Part shown: piece by piece, positions 48,280 through 58,026 of the stretch
Numbering within the stretch: position 1 is the stretch's first letter
How the letters are laid out: each line of letters starts with the position of its first letter
Source of the DNA: Polaribacter sp. Hel1_33_78
GTDB taxonomy: Bacteria; Bacteroidota; Bacteroidia; Flavobacteriales; Flavobacteriaceae
DNA: 64,000 nt
Direction: 5' to 3'
Assembly (NCBI RefSeq): GCF_900106075.1
Contig: NZ_LT629794.1
Coordinates: 2,625,501 to 2,689,500 of the forward strand
Translations under genes and position numbers: made by a program
The notes under the pieces: model-generated
What the model saw: the letters and a program-made list of their open reading frames with translations, nothing else
Databases searched by the model: none
What the model was told of the DNA's origin: nothing

Positions 48280-49551
48280 ATGAATGAACCTTTGGCAGAA
48301 AGAATTAGACCCAAGATACTTAGTGATTATATTAGCCAGCAACATTTAGTTGGAGAAAATGGTGTTTTAACAAATCTCATTAAAAAAGGAATTATTCCAT
48401 CTTTAATTTTATGGGGACCTCCAGGAATTGGGAAAACTACTTTAGCAAATATTATTGCGACCGCATCTAACAGACCTTTTTATACCTTGAGTGCAATAAG
48501 TTCAGGTGTTAAAGATGTGAGAGAGATTATTGAAAAAGCGAAAAAGAGTGGAGGTTTATTTACTGCAAAAAACCCTATTTTATTTATTGATGAAATTCAT
48601 AGATTTAGTAAATCTCAGCAAGATTCTTTGTTGGGTGCTGTTGAGAAAGGCTGGGTAACTTTAATTGGTGCAACTACAGAAAATCCAAGTTTTGAGGTGA
48701 TTCCTGCTTTACTTTCTCGCTGTCAAGTTTATATTTTAAATTCTTTTGATAAAAACGATTTAATTGCGCTTTTGAAAAGAGCTATGGAAAAAGACCCAAT
48801 TTTATCCACCAAAAAAATTGTACTAAAAGAAACGGATGCCTTATTGCAAGTATCGAGTGGTGATGCAAGAAAACTTTTAAATATTTTTGAATTACTTGTT
48901 TCTGCGGATGATGAAATTGAAATTACGAACAAGTTAGTTCTAGAAAAAGTTCAGAAAAATACCGTCAGATACGATAAAACTGGGGAACAACATTATGATA
49001 TTATTTCTGCTTTTATAAAATCCATAAGAGGTAGTGACCCAAATGGCGCTGTATATTGGTTGGCACGAATGATTGAAGGTGGCGAGGATGTTAAGTTTAT
49101 TGCACGTAGATTACTAATTTCTGCGTCTGAAGATATTGGAAATGCAAATCCTACAGCTTTAATTTTAGCAAATAATACGTTTCAAGCAGTTTCTGTAATT
49201 GGCAATCCTGAATCTCGAATTATTTTAAGTCAATGTGCTGTATATTTAGCGAATTCACCAAAAAGTAACGCTTCTTATTTAGCAATAAACCGCGCATTGG
49301 ATTTAGTACAAAAAACCGGTGACTTATCTATTCCTTTGCATTTAAGAAATGCACCTACTAAATTAATGAAAGATTTAGATTTTGGAAAGAATTATAAATA
49401 TTCTCATGATTTTGCTAACAATTTTGTAGAACAAGAGTTTTTACCTGAAGAAATCTCTGGAACAAAATTATATGAACCAGGAAATAATCCACGAGAAAGT
49501 CAGTTTAAAGAAGCTTTAAAAAATAGATGGAAAAGTAAGTATAATTATTAG
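48280..49551 (+). CDS. rarA: Replication-associated recombination protein A (RarA/MgsA), AAA+ ATPase
   Basis: Clamp-loader-like ATPase acting at stalled forks. The 423 residues start [22 protein letters not shown], Walker [10 protein letters not shown] near 47-55, Walker [11 protein letters not shown] near 107, sensor [19 protein letters not shown], then the tetramerisation domain ([48 protein letters not shown]). Full length. Its stop overlaps the stop of the convergent unknown gene by three bases (49548-49551). Confidence 0.96.
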   Translation: MNEPLAERIRPKILSDYISQQHLVGENGVLTNLIKKGIIPSLILWGPPGIGKTTLANIIATASNRPFYTLSAISSGVKDVREIIEKAKKSGGLFTAKNPILFIDEIHRFSKSQQDSLLGAVEKGWVTLIGATTENPSFEVIPALLSRCQVYILNSFDKNDLIALLKRAMEKDPILSTKKIVLKETDALLQVSSGDARKLLNIFELLVSADDEIEITNKLVLEKVQKNTVRYDKTGEQHYDIISAFIKSIRGSDPNGAVYWLARMIEGGEDVKFIARRLLISASEDIGNANPTALILANNTFQAVSVIGNPESRIILSQCAVYLANSPKSNASYLAINRALDLVQKTGDLSIPLHLRNAPTKLMKDLDFGKNYKYSHDFANNFVEQEFLPEEISGTKLYEPGNNPRESQFKEALKNRWKSKYNY

Positions 49552-50351
49552 AAGTTTACATGAAACTCTTTTCGTATGAATTGATTATTTTCATAATACT
49601 CAGAAACCCAATTCTCCCCTACTTTATAAAAAATTCCATTTCCGTCTTTGATGACAAAAACATCTTTAAGATTCGTTTTTAAAATTACAAAAACGACTTC
49701 TGGTTTTGTATTAACTAATTGAAATCCGTTATTTTTCTGCTGAGCGTATAAGACCTCTAAAGAATTAGAAACTAAATTTTCTTCTTTTTCACCTTCTTTA
49801 TTTATCTCAGAAATTTCAACAACTTGTACTATTTTCTTAGCTTGAACAGCTGCTTCATTAGAACTCGTATTTGAACTAATTACTTCTTGGTTTTCTTTCT
49901 TTTTCAACAACAAAGAAGGTTTGTAAGTATATTCAAAATCGGTCATTGAATCAAAAGCTTTTCTAATAGCTTCTCGATACCCCTTTTGGTAAAGTTTTTC
50001 TTTACTTTTCCCTATCTTGGAAGTGTATAAAACTTTGTTATAACAATCCTGTATTACTAATTTACTTTTAGTTATAAACATACTTGACTCGTCTTTAACT
50101 ATTGCACGCAACCCAATACAGCTGTTATTTCGCAAATCTTCTGGTAATTTTTCATTACTTAAAAAAACTTTAAAACCTTTCTTTCTTAATAGAAATTTGG
50201 TTAGTGAACTTGTTTGAAATTGATCTGTAGAATTTACAAAATCAAATTTATGTGGTACAATTATATATTGATACTTATCAAATTGAGATTGTTGGCTAAA
50301 AAGTGAAGTACTTATCAAAAGCACTAAAAAAAAAATTGTTTCTTTTAACAT
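49548..50351 (-). CDS. Conserved secreted protein of unknown function
   Basis: A 267-residue protein with a signal peptide (MLKETIFFLVLLISTSLFSQ). No recognised domain: the first part (YQYIIVPHKFDFVNSTDQFQTSSLTKFLLRKKGFKVFLS) resembles flavobacterial hypothetical proteins; a Ser/Asn/Glu-rich linker near 155-195 precedes a C-terminal region (FVIKDGNGIFYKVGENWVSEYYENNQ). It is the last gene of the yjjG-led operon, 1 nt after the DUF5723 gene. Periplasmic or outer-membrane location is inferred. Confidence 0.75.
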   Translation of the reverse strand: MLKETIFFLVLLISTSLFSQQSQFDKYQYIIVPHKFDFVNSTDQFQTSSLTKFLLRKKGFKVFLSNEKLPEDLRNNSCIGLRAIVKDESSMFITKSKLVIQDCYNKVLYTSKIGKSKEKLYQKGYREAIRKAFDSMTDFEYTYKPSLLLKKKENQEVISSNTSSNEAAVQAKKIVQVVEISEINKEGEKEENLVSNSLEVLYAQQKNNGFQLVNTKPEVVFVILKTNLKDVFVIKDGNGIFYKVGENWVSEYYENNQFIRKEFHVNF

Positions 50352-50352
50352 A

Positions 50353-51723
50353 TTAATTAAATATTACATTAATTCCTAATTGGAAAGATACACTATTTGC
50401 AGAAGATAAATTTGTGTACTCTAAAATATTATCCAACATACCATATAAATTAACCTTACCAAATTGTGCCGAAAACCCTGCTCCAATATTTGCGTACGAA
50501 AAGTCGTCTATCGTATAAGTTACTTTTGTGTGAATTTTATTTGTTATTGATTTTTGATAAAAAGCAGTTAATGCCAATTGCGGCCTTAAAGGTCTAAATA
50601 TACTGTATAATTGAATACCTAAAGCATCTGTATAAAAATCTTTGTACCTATCATCATAACAAATTTCAGTTCTTTTTTCGCCAAAACTATACTTTAAAGC
50701 AGCATTTAATTTTGTTGGCCTCCACGAAATATAGGACTCTTTATTTTCTTTTACTGGCAATTGTTCTCCCAAATTATTGCCTAATTCGTTCCAAAAATTT
50801 TCTGGGTTATCAGGGTCATATTGAAAATTACTTCCTTCAGAAATAAAACTTCCTATTAAAGTTCCATTTTTAATATTTTTTTTATGATGTATAAAACCAA
50901 AATCTAAAATACTTCCAGAAAACTCAAATTGGGGTGTTATGTGATACGTTAAGCCAAAATCAACTCCAACTCCAATATTATCTCCAAAAAACGTGTTTTT
51001 TAAATATGTAGCTGGGTCATCTATCAACTCATCATCAATATTAAACAACCCAGATGATTTTGTATTAATATTTACATTAGACAAGTAATGTTTATAAATA
51101 TTATTTGTACCTAAAACTGTAGTAAAAGTTCCGGTGTTCATGGAAGACTCGGTATTTAAAGCTGAAGAGTATATTTTAAATCTTGCCCCTACTGTTAATT
51201 TTTCATTTATTTTTTTGCTAATACCTGCATGCAATACACCAATAACATCCGCTTTATATGTTAGTTGAGAAATTCTAAAACTTCTATTTAAGTAAGCAGT
51301 ATTGCCTTCATTTAAAATAGTTATTAAATCTTTTGGATAATACCCTATTACATCAATTTCTTCGTATAAACCAAAGCTTACATATGAATCATGAATCCTA
51401 AACCCTCCATTAAAAATATCAATTTGTAAATTAAGTTTAATAAAATCCCTTGTGGTTAAATTATTCAAAACCTTAGAAATCTTATCATTTATATCTTTAT
51501 GATCTAACGAAAACACATCTGTTAAAACTACACCTGAAGAAGCAAATTCTGCTGACAAACCGGACAATAAGGGCAGTCCAAAATGAAATTGATAACTGGT
51601 TTCTGCTCCTGGGTTTAAAAGTAATGTTTGAGGTAATTCTACAAAATCATATAAAACTTGCTTATTTTGAGCAGTGACTTTATAGAAGAACAAAATTAAT
51701 AAAAAAAATAAAAATTTTTTCAT
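50353..51723 (-). CDS. DUF5723 family outer membrane protein
   Basis: A 456-residue, beta-rich protein typical of DUF5723 in Bacteroidota. ATG 51723 is chosen because it is followed by a signal peptide (MKKFLFFLLILFFYKVTAQ); the frame is open further upstream without one. Features: LPQTLLLNPGAETSYQFHFGLPLLSG after the signal, repeated amphipathic strands and ending SFQLGINVIFN, suggesting a barrel of the OmpP1/PorV-like class. It follows the lipoprotein gene by 1 nt and precedes the unknown secreted gene by 1 nt. Function unknown. Confidence 0.82.
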   Translation of the reverse strand: MKKFLFFLLILFFYKVTAQNKQVLYDFVELPQTLLLNPGAETSYQFHFGLPLLSGLSAEFASSGVVLTDVFSLDHKDINDKISKVLNNLTTRDFIKLNLQIDIFNGGFRIHDSYVSFGLYEEIDVIGYYPKDLITILNEGNTAYLNRSFRISQLTYKADVIGVLHAGISKKINEKLTVGARFKIYSSALNTESSMNTGTFTTVLGTNNIYKHYLSNVNINTKSSGLFNIDDELIDDPATYLKNTFFGDNIGVGVDFGLTYHITPQFEFSGSILDFGFIHHKKNIKNGTLIGSFISEGSNFQYDPDNPENFWNELGNNLGEQLPVKENKESYISWRPTKLNAALKYSFGEKRTEICYDDRYKDFYTDALGIQLYSIFRPLRPQLALTAFYQKSITNKIHTKVTYTIDDFSYANIGAGFSAQFGKVNLYGMLDNILEYTNLSSANSVSFQLGINVIFN

Positions 51724-51724
51724 G

Positions 51725-52270
51725 CTAAAATCTTGATTCAATATATAAAGTAACTGATGACTTAAACTCAACCTCACTAGTGTCGTTTATGTTCAATGGA
51801 ATTCCTGTTTCTGCTAATGTTATTGTAATTTTAACTTTACTTGTATCTAAAATATCAGGATTAGATGCAATTTTAATTTCATCTAAAAATATGTAATCTA
51901 AAACTTTGGATTCTACGACTAAAGGTGTAAAAGTGTATAAAACATCATTGTTTTTATTAAAAAATTCTACAACAATACTAATCTCTCTATCGAATTCATT
52001 TTTTATTTCTGCATTGAAATCGAGCTTTACTACCTCATCTAGAAAATATACATTTTGCAAATCTTTCACATCAAATATATCAGAAATTTCAATTTGCTGA
52101 TCGCCTGAAGCAGTAAAAAACTGATAAGGAACTAGAGAAAAATAGTTTAATGAAAAAGTGAAAATTGGTTTAGATACAAAATTATCTAATTGATCAAAAT
52201 CTAACCTTTCGTAACACGAAGTAATTAGGAAAAAGCAAATAATGATACTTGTTGTGGTGGAGGATTTCAT
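51725..52270 (-). CDS. Lipoprotein of unknown function
   Basis: A 181-residue lipoprotein: signal peptide with lipobox LITSC (Cys19), then a beta-rich domain (FVSKPIFTFSLNYFSLVPYQF; VVKLDFNAEIKNEFDREISIVVEFFN). No family is recognised. It lies between yjjG (32 nt) and the DUF5723 gene (1 nt), so it is likely a partner of that outer-membrane protein. Confidence 0.75.
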   Translation of the reverse strand: MKSSTTTSIIICFFLITSCYERLDFDQLDNFVSKPIFTFSLNYFSLVPYQFFTASGDQQIEISDIFDVKDLQNVYFLDEVVKLDFNAEIKNEFDREISIVVEFFNKNNDVLYTFTPLVVESKVLDYIFLDEIKIASNPDILDTSKVKITITLAETGIPLNINDTSEVEFKSSVTLYIESRF

Positions 52271-52302
52271 AAATAAAATGTTTTAGGGAAACATTTCTCA
52301 CC

Positions 52303-52986
52303 TTAAAGATAATCTTTTATATCTAAAAGAGAGGTTATTGAATTAAAATTAACATTATTTACTTTTCCTTTTTCAAAATTTGCATGAATTGCTTTCATTC
52401 CAACACTTAAAGCACCTTCTACGTCCGCTTCAATGCTGTCTCCGATCATTATGGAAGCACTATTTATGGCATTGGCTTTTTCAAGAGCAAAATTAAAAAC
52501 TTTTGGATTTGGCTTTTTAACACCAACAGATTCAGAAGTTACGATTATATCAAAATAATGTAAAATTTTTGAAGTTTCCATTTTTTTTGTTTGAATTTCT
52601 TCAAAACCATTTGTGATGATGTGTAATTGGTATTTACCTTTTAAATAATCTAAAATTTCAAAAGTATGTTCAAATAAATGATTAAAATCTGGCAAAAAAT
52701 TGATGTACTCAATGGCAATAACATCAATTAAATTATCTGAAATACGATAATTTACAGCATCAAAAGTATTCTTTAACCTCTTATATCTTAATTCTTCTTT
52801 TGTAACTTTCTCTTCTCTATACAGTTTCCAGTATTGAAGGTTTAAAGGCTTATAAACCTCCAAAAAACTGTTTAAATCTATCGTAATATTTTGTTTATCA
52901 AACACTTTTTTAAAAGCTAAGTCGGAATTCTTTTCAAAATCCCACAAAGTATGATCTAAATCAAAAAAGACATGTTGTATTTCCAT
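52303..52986 (-). CDS. yjjG: YjjG-type HAD nucleotidase
   Basis: House-cleaning 5'-nucleotidase of the haloacid dehalogenase superfamily, removing noncanonical pyrimidine nucleotides. The 227 residues show HAD motif I FFDLDHTLWDFEKN (residues 8-21), motif II ITNGFEEIQ, motif III KKPNPKVF and motif IV MIGDSIEADVEGA. First gene of a four-gene minus-strand operon with three envelope-protein genes, to which it has no obvious functional link. Confidence 0.92.
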   Translation of the reverse strand: MEIQHVFFDLDHTLWDFEKNSDLAFKKVFDKQNITIDLNSFLEVYKPLNLQYWKLYREEKVTKEELRYKRLKNTFDAVNYRISDNLIDVIAIEYINFLPDFNHLFEHTFEILDYLKGKYQLHIITNGFEEIQTKKMETSKILHYFDIIVTSESVGVKKPNPKVFNFALEKANAINSASIMIGDSIEADVEGALSVGMKAIHANFEKGKVNNVNFNSITSLLDIKDYL

Positions 52987-53031
52987 ACGTTAAAAGTATA
53001 AATATTAATACTAAAAAAAGCTATTCTTTGT

Positions 53032-53039
53032 TATATTTG
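53032..53039 (+). promoter_or_regulatory. Promoter -7 element of the glycosyltransferase gene
   Basis: TATATTTG, exact match, 20 nt before the TTG start codon. No clear -33 box. Confidence 0.5.
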
Positions 53040-53058
53040 TAAAACTAAACAAATTTTC

Positions 53059-54192
53059 TTGCGCAATAAACTTAACGTTTTATTTATCTGTGGTTGGTAT
53101 CCTTCTAGAGTTTTAACAAACAATGGAGACTTTATTCAACGCCATGCAGAGGCTGTTTCTTTAAAACAAAATGTTTCTGTTTTGCATATTATTACAGATA
53201 AAAATTGTACAAAAAACATAGAATTCACTTCAAAAAAAACAAATGGAATTCAGACTCATATTGCCTATGTTAAAAAAACAAATAGCAGAGTCGTAAAATT
53301 AATTCAATTTTGCAGAGCTTACTTAATTTTACTCAAAAAAGTAAAACCTTTTGATGTTGTTCATCTGCACGAATTATACCCTTTTGGGTTGTTTGCTTTA
53401 CATTTAAAATGGCTTCAAAAAAAACCTTTTTTAATTTCTGAACATTGGTCTGGATATTTAACGCCAAAATTAAAAAATAGGACTTTTTTTCAAAAAATAA
53501 TTTTAAATCTAATTACAAAAAATGCTTCCTTTATTTGTCCAGTCACTCAAAACTTAGCAGATTCAATGCAACATTTTGGTTTAAAAGGAAATTACATTCC
53601 AGTACCTAACGTTGTTGATACAAAACTTTTTTTGCCAAAAAAAAAGGAAGAAAACGAATTTACCATAATTCATATTTCGAATATGGTCCCTTTAAAAAAT
53701 GTTCCTCAAATGTTGCAAGTTGCTAAAAAGCTTGAAATTGAAATAGGTGCTTTTACCTGGAAGTTTATTGGTGAAAAAATAGATGGTTTTTCATCACTAA
53801 TTAAAGACTTGCAATTTAAAACAGCAAACATTCATTTTATAAATCATATTGCTCATAAAGAACTTGTAAAAGAGATACAGAATGCAAATGTTTTAGTGCT
53901 TTTTAGTGATTATGAAAGCTTGCCTTGTGTAATTCTTGAGGCTTTTTCTTGCGGAATCCCGGTTATATCCACAGATGTTGGTGGTATTAAAGAGTATTTT
54001 CCTCATAACTTTGGTTTCTTAATAGAGACAGGAAATAAGAAAGAATTATTAGAAAAAATAAAACAAACACAACAACAAAAATTAGCTACATCCAAAGAAA
54101 TGCACGCTTACGCTAAAAGTAATTTTAGTAAAGAAGCCATTGCTACTATTTTTTCTGATCTTTACAACAAAGCACTAAAAATAAAATATTGA
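53059..54192 (+). CDS. GT4-type glycosyltransferase
   Basis: GT-B fold retaining glycosyltransferase for a cell-surface glycan. The start is TTG at 53059; there is no in-frame ATG and the promoter lies just upstream. The 377 residues have the N-terminal NVLFICGWYPSRVLTNNGDF, HLHELYPFGLFAL, EHWSGYLTP, and in the C-terminal domain SNMVPLKNVPQML and the donor-binding SDYESLPCVILEAFSCGIPVI with the E-x7-E pair. Its stop overlaps the TTG of the flippase gene by four bases (TTGA), so they are coupled. Confidence 0.92.
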   Translation: MRNKLNVLFICGWYPSRVLTNNGDFIQRHAEAVSLKQNVSVLHIITDKNCTKNIEFTSKKTNGIQTHIAYVKKTNSRVVKLIQFCRAYLILLKKVKPFDVVHLHELYPFGLFALHLKWLQKKPFLISEHWSGYLTPKLKNRTFFQKIILNLITKNASFICPVTQNLADSMQHFGLKGNYIPVPNVVDTKLFLPKKKEENEFTIIHISNMVPLKNVPQMLQVAKKLEIEIGAFTWKFIGEKIDGFSSLIKDLQFKTANIHFINHIAHKELVKEIQNANVLVLFSDYESLPCVILEAFSCGIPVISTDVGGIKEYFPHNFGFLIETGNKKELLEKIKQTQQQKLATSKEMHAYAKSNFSKEAIATIFSDLYNKALKIKY

Positions 54193-55454
54193 ATTTATTA
54201 ATAACATATGTAAAAAATTTTATTAACAGGGCTGGAAGCTATGTTTTTATAGCTACCATATTTGCTAGAATTTTTTCGTTTATAGCCTCTTGGTTAGCCT
54301 TAAAATTAATTTCAAATGATGAATTAGGGGTTGTACTTTTTGCTTATAATATTATCGTTTTTTTAATTCCTATTAGTGGTTTTGGATTGAATCAAAGTTT
54401 AATAAGATATGGTGCTTTATTAAAAAGTAAAGAAGAGAAAAATAGTTTGTTTTTATATGTTTTAAATAAAGGTGTTTTAGCTTCTTTAGCCATCATAGCA
54501 CTTATAATTTTCAGTAGTTTTTTTGTGACATTTAAGTTCGAGAACACACAATTCTACATAATAATTTTATCATTTATAATTCTACCCTCTTTTATTTTTG
54601 AAATTATAAGAGCTCAATTTAGACTGCAACATAATAACAAAATTTTTGCCTATACTGAGTTTTCGCATAGCATAATACTTTTGTTAAGTGTTTTTATTTT
54701 GAGTTATTTCTTTCAAGAAATTGGGTATACAATTGCTCTTATAGCAGCCCCTTTATTAACCTCAATACTATTTATAAATAAGTTAAATATTGATTTTTCA
54801 TCAAAAATAAAACTAGCAATAACTAATTTTTCATTCTGGAAATATGGTGTTTTTGCCAGCTTGTCTAATGTTCTAACTCAGTTACTTTTTGTTATAGATA
54901 TTTTATTAATAGGTTATTTGTTAGAGGATACCGAAATGATTACAAATTACAGATATATTTCCTTAATTCCTTTTAGTTTACTCTTTTTACCGAGAGTATT
55001 TATTGCAACCGATTTTGTTGCTTTTACAGAAAAGATTTATGATAAAAATTACATTGTTGATTATATGAAAAGTTACATGCTATTTTTTTTAATCATCAGT
55101 TGTGTTTTACTTTTATTTAGTTTTCTTTTTGCAGAACAAATTCTAGCTATTTTAGATCGCAACTTTATTCAGTTTGTAGATACTTTTTTAATATTGATGT
55201 TTGGAATTGTTGGTATTTATATTTTCAGGGGTCTTTTTGGCAACTTATTATCATCTATTGGAAAAGCCCATATTAACTATTATATAGCGAGTTTTGCATT
55301 AATAATTAACATAATAACTAATTACTATCTAATCCCTAAATACGGTATAAAAGGTGCCGCTATCACATCTGCAATTTTAATGTGGTTTACAGGTATCATA
55401 TCTTTAATTTGGTTCTGGTATCTTTATAGAAAACTTCTTTTAAATAAAAAGTAA
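54189..55454 (+). CDS. Polysaccharide flippase, Wzx/MATE-like
   Basis: Multi-spanning membrane protein (421 residues, about 12 to 14 membrane helices) moving lipid-linked glycan repeats across the inner membrane. Typical features: SYVFIATIFARIFSFIASWLALKLISNDELGVVLFAYN at the start, SLSNVLTQLLFVIDILLIGYLLEDTE in the middle and YLIPKYGIKGAAITSAILMW near the end. Start codon TTG at 54189 overlaps the upstream stop. Forms a two-gene transport/synthesis unit with the GT4 gene. Confidence 0.9.
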   Translation: MNLLITYVKNFINRAGSYVFIATIFARIFSFIASWLALKLISNDELGVVLFAYNIIVFLIPISGFGLNQSLIRYGALLKSKEEKNSLFLYVLNKGVLASLAIIALIIFSSFFVTFKFENTQFYIIILSFIILPSFIFEIIRAQFRLQHNNKIFAYTEFSHSIILLLSVFILSYFFQEIGYTIALIAAPLLTSILFINKLNIDFSSKIKLAITNFSFWKYGVFASLSNVLTQLLFVIDILLIGYLLEDTEMITNYRYISLIPFSLLFLPRVFIATDFVAFTEKIYDKNYIVDYMKSYMLFFLIISCVLLLFSFLFAEQILAILDRNFIQFVDTFLILMFGIVGIYIFRGLFGNLLSSIGKAHINYYIASFALIINIITNYYLIPKYGIKGAAITSAILMWFTGIISLIWFWYLYRKLLLNKK

Positions 55455-55706
55455 TTTTTCGCCTGAGTCTCAAAACTGAAAAAAAAGAACCAATACGAAT
55501 AATACTCCCTACCTTAAAGTATAATATTAGATCATTGTTCTCGTGCTTTTCAATTACCGAATTAATTAAAAAAGAAGCCGCCTATTTATATTTACCTTGA
55601 CTATAACAAAGGAAAAACAAACAAATAATACTGGTATTTATTTTTATGAAAGAGAAGGAATAGTATTCAGAAAGTTTATCAAAAACGATTGATATTTTTT
55701 CAAATA
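55455..55706. other. Short intergenic region with a possible coding fragment
   Basis: 252 bp between the convergent flippase and FemAB-like genes. A plus-strand stretch around 55608-55690 reads TNNTGIYFYEREGIVFRKFI without start codon or family support; it could be a gene remnant. No clear terminator is seen. Confidence 0.25.
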
Positions 55707-56615
55707 CTAACGTTTAAATAACTTCACTAAAAAAGATAAATTATCGTATTTTATTTGCTTGTATGGAATTGTTTTAGCACCGAAACTTAAAAAGTATTTT
55801 GCAATAGATTTCATTGAAGAACCTCCAAAATTAAATACACCAAAATTCTTTTCGTATTTATAAATAGCCCTATCAATTAAGAACGTATTTGCACCATTAT
55901 TTCGATTCTTAAAATCTGTAGATGAAACTAAAATAGTTACTGTATTCTTGTGTTTTAAAAAGAAACCAGATGCAACTAAATTGCTTTCATTATCATAAAT
56001 AGAAAGAATATCACCGACACTATTTTTAATGCATTCTTTTATCAACCTTAATAAATTCTGATAATCTTTTTCAACTATAAAAGGAGTTCTTTTTCCTACA
56101 TTATTTTTAAAAAGCGTAATTAAGATTTCTGGATTGTCATTCCATTTTTCCATTAGACCTAACTTGTTTGCTTTTACTAAATCCTTTCTTCTATCTTTTC
56201 TATAGTTTTTAAAAACGGAGTCATGATCTTCATTCAAACGTAAAACCTGCATTTCTCTGACTAATGAATTCCCTTTAGGACTATCAAATTTATTATCTGT
56301 ATTTAATCTTGATTCCACAAATCTAAACTCATCAAATAACCTTTTAAGAAATAGCTGAATATCAAACTTTTCTTCCAATGAGAATATACCTAATTCTAAC
56401 AACCAGAAAGGTGGATATACATATTTGATTCCATATTTAGACTTCCAAGGAATTGGCATTACAGCTTCATAGTCATCCAAAACCAAAACATCCCAATGAT
56501 CAGCCACAATATCTAAATACCAAGAAAAACCATAAATTCTACTTTGTACGGAATTCTCTATACAAGAATCATACTTTAAAATATCTAAATCTTTTCTTTT
56601 TATATATTGAATCAT
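55707..56615 (-). CDS. FemAB/GNAT-like acyltransferase
   Basis: A 302-residue protein of the GNAT/FemAB-like fold. ATG 56615 is preferred to an upstream TTG because it lies 1 nt after the deacetylase stop. The core motif FKNYRKDRRKDLVKANKLG, followed by GDILSIYDNESNLVASGFFLKHKNTVTILVSS and INFGGSSMKSIAKYFLSFGAKT-like sequence, matches glycan-linked aminoacyl or acyltransferases of Bacteroidota. Substrate unknown; pairing with the deacetylase suggests modification of a surface polysaccharide. Confidence 0.8.
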   Translation of the reverse strand: MIQYIKRKDLDILKYDSCIENSVQSRIYGFSWYLDIVADHWDVLVLDDYEAVMPIPWKSKYGIKYVYPPFWLLELGIFSLEEKFDIQLFLKRLFDEFRFVESRLNTDNKFDSPKGNSLVREMQVLRLNEDHDSVFKNYRKDRRKDLVKANKLGLMEKWNDNPEILITLFKNNVGKRTPFIVEKDYQNLLRLIKECIKNSVGDILSIYDNESNLVASGFFLKHKNTVTILVSSTDFKNRNNGANTFLIDRAIYKYEKNFGVFNFGGSSMKSIAKYFLSFGAKTIPYKQIKYDNLSFLVKLFKR

Positions 56616-56616
56616 T

Positions 56617-57921
56617 CTAAGAAGTGGCAATTTTTAACATCGATTCATACAAACGTTTCCAACCTTTCCATCGCAAATAATTGCTTAAACTTTCATTATG
56701 AAACAAAGTAATAAAAGTTCCATTTACAGCTTTTACTTCATTCTTTAAATCTCTAATTCTCCCCAAAGATTGTTTAGGTGTTAATTTCATATAATCGTTT
56801 AAAGTAGTATCCATTAAAGCGAAAGGAAATATTTTTAAAGGTGTTTGAATCTCAAAGTCTAAATCATAAAAATAAAAAGGTGTACAAGTACTTGCTCTAA
56901 AACCAACATTACTGGCATAACCCATAGAATAATCTTCTTCTACTTCTAAATCTATTAAATGCTGATAGGTTTCTGGCAAAGAAAAACGCAAATAATGCTG
57001 TCTAGAACTAGTTACAGGCATATTTGTAATGTTCTCTAGCCGTTCCTTTTCTTTCTTTAAAAGTGCTACATTCTTCATGGTAAAATAAGAAGGATGCAAA
57101 CCTACTCTTGCGTAGTCTACCATTTCTTTTATCAGAAGTTTATATTTTGTTTTTGACGCAGAAACGTTGGTGTCAAAAGTTGAATAATCACCAATTAAAA
57201 AGAAAAAAACAGTTTTTACATTGTACTCCTTTTTAAGCCTTAAAATTTTATCAAAAGTATCAAAAGGATCACTTTTTAATTTCCAAACAACTGCAAATCG
57301 ATTCCAAGTTTCTAACAATTTAAATTTTAGTAAATCGTTAAAAAAGCCTCCAATAGTTCGCACCAAACTTTTATGCTTGTATGCAAAAGCATTGTCTATA
57401 TCTATAGTAGAAATGTAATTATATTCTCTGGTTTTGTAACTGTAATCTGGGAATTTTTCCTTTAGAATTCGCAAAAATTTGTACGCCCAAATATCTACTA
57501 CAGGCTTTTCTAAAAAATTATTTTTAAAGGCCATACTTTCTTCTGCCGTAAAACGTCCATGGATATCTTTTACATGAGGCAAGTATTCCTCATATCTCGA
57601 AATTAAATAGAAACTGGCTGCAAAAATATCAAAAGGAATTACTTCTTTCAAGTTGTTTGCAAAAAAACAAGGAACATCTTCCCATTTCTGTATATTGATA
57701 TCTAAATCGCTTACGCCTTGTTCAAATAATAAATCATTACTTTTTATAAAAAATTCATTTCCTAAAGAGGCTTTTGTATATGATAACTTTGGCCCGTTAT
57801 GAGCAACAAATTCTTCAATTTTTGAAGTAAAATCAACGGAAATTAATAAAACTCTTGTAAAAATATGCTTAAAAATATAACGTACTCTGGGTGTTATTTT
57901 ATGTGTGTAAATTAATATCAT
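56617..57921 (-). CDS. Polysaccharide deacetylase family protein
   Basis: A 434-residue protein with a C-terminal NodB-type domain and an N-terminal Bacteroidota-specific extension (DUF7033-like) of about 170 residues. The catalytic pattern is visible: YISTIDIDNAFAYKH (metal Asp pair), VGLHPSYF (metal histidine), SRQHYLRF and a late TLFHNESLSN. It probably removes acetyl groups from a surface polysaccharide. It is followed after 1 nt by the FemAB-like gene; together they converge on the GT4/flippase unit. Confidence 0.88.
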   Translation of the reverse strand: MILIYTHKITPRVRYIFKHIFTRVLLISVDFTSKIEEFVAHNGPKLSYTKASLGNEFFIKSNDLLFEQGVSDLDINIQKWEDVPCFFANNLKEVIPFDIFAASFYLISRYEEYLPHVKDIHGRFTAEESMAFKNNFLEKPVVDIWAYKFLRILKEKFPDYSYKTREYNYISTIDIDNAFAYKHKSLVRTIGGFFNDLLKFKLLETWNRFAVVWKLKSDPFDTFDKILRLKKEYNVKTVFFFLIGDYSTFDTNVSASKTKYKLLIKEMVDYARVGLHPSYFTMKNVALLKKEKERLENITNMPVTSSRQHYLRFSLPETYQHLIDLEVEEDYSMGYASNVGFRASTCTPFYFYDLDFEIQTPLKIFPFALMDTTLNDYMKLTPKQSLGRIRDLKNEVKAVNGTFITLFHNESLSNYLRWKGWKRLYESMLKIATS

Positions 57922-58026
57922 TTCTTAATTAGAGAGTTTTCATTTGCAATAAAAGTCTCACTTACAGCGCTTAAATTCAATTAACAGAAACTTTTTTTAT
58001 GGATAATTGTTCCTATATATTGATTA

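Noticed and set aside
55608..55690. Small ORF fragment between flippase and FemAB-like genes as a gene
   Set aside because: No start codon context, short and no recognised family; recorded only as a possible remnant.
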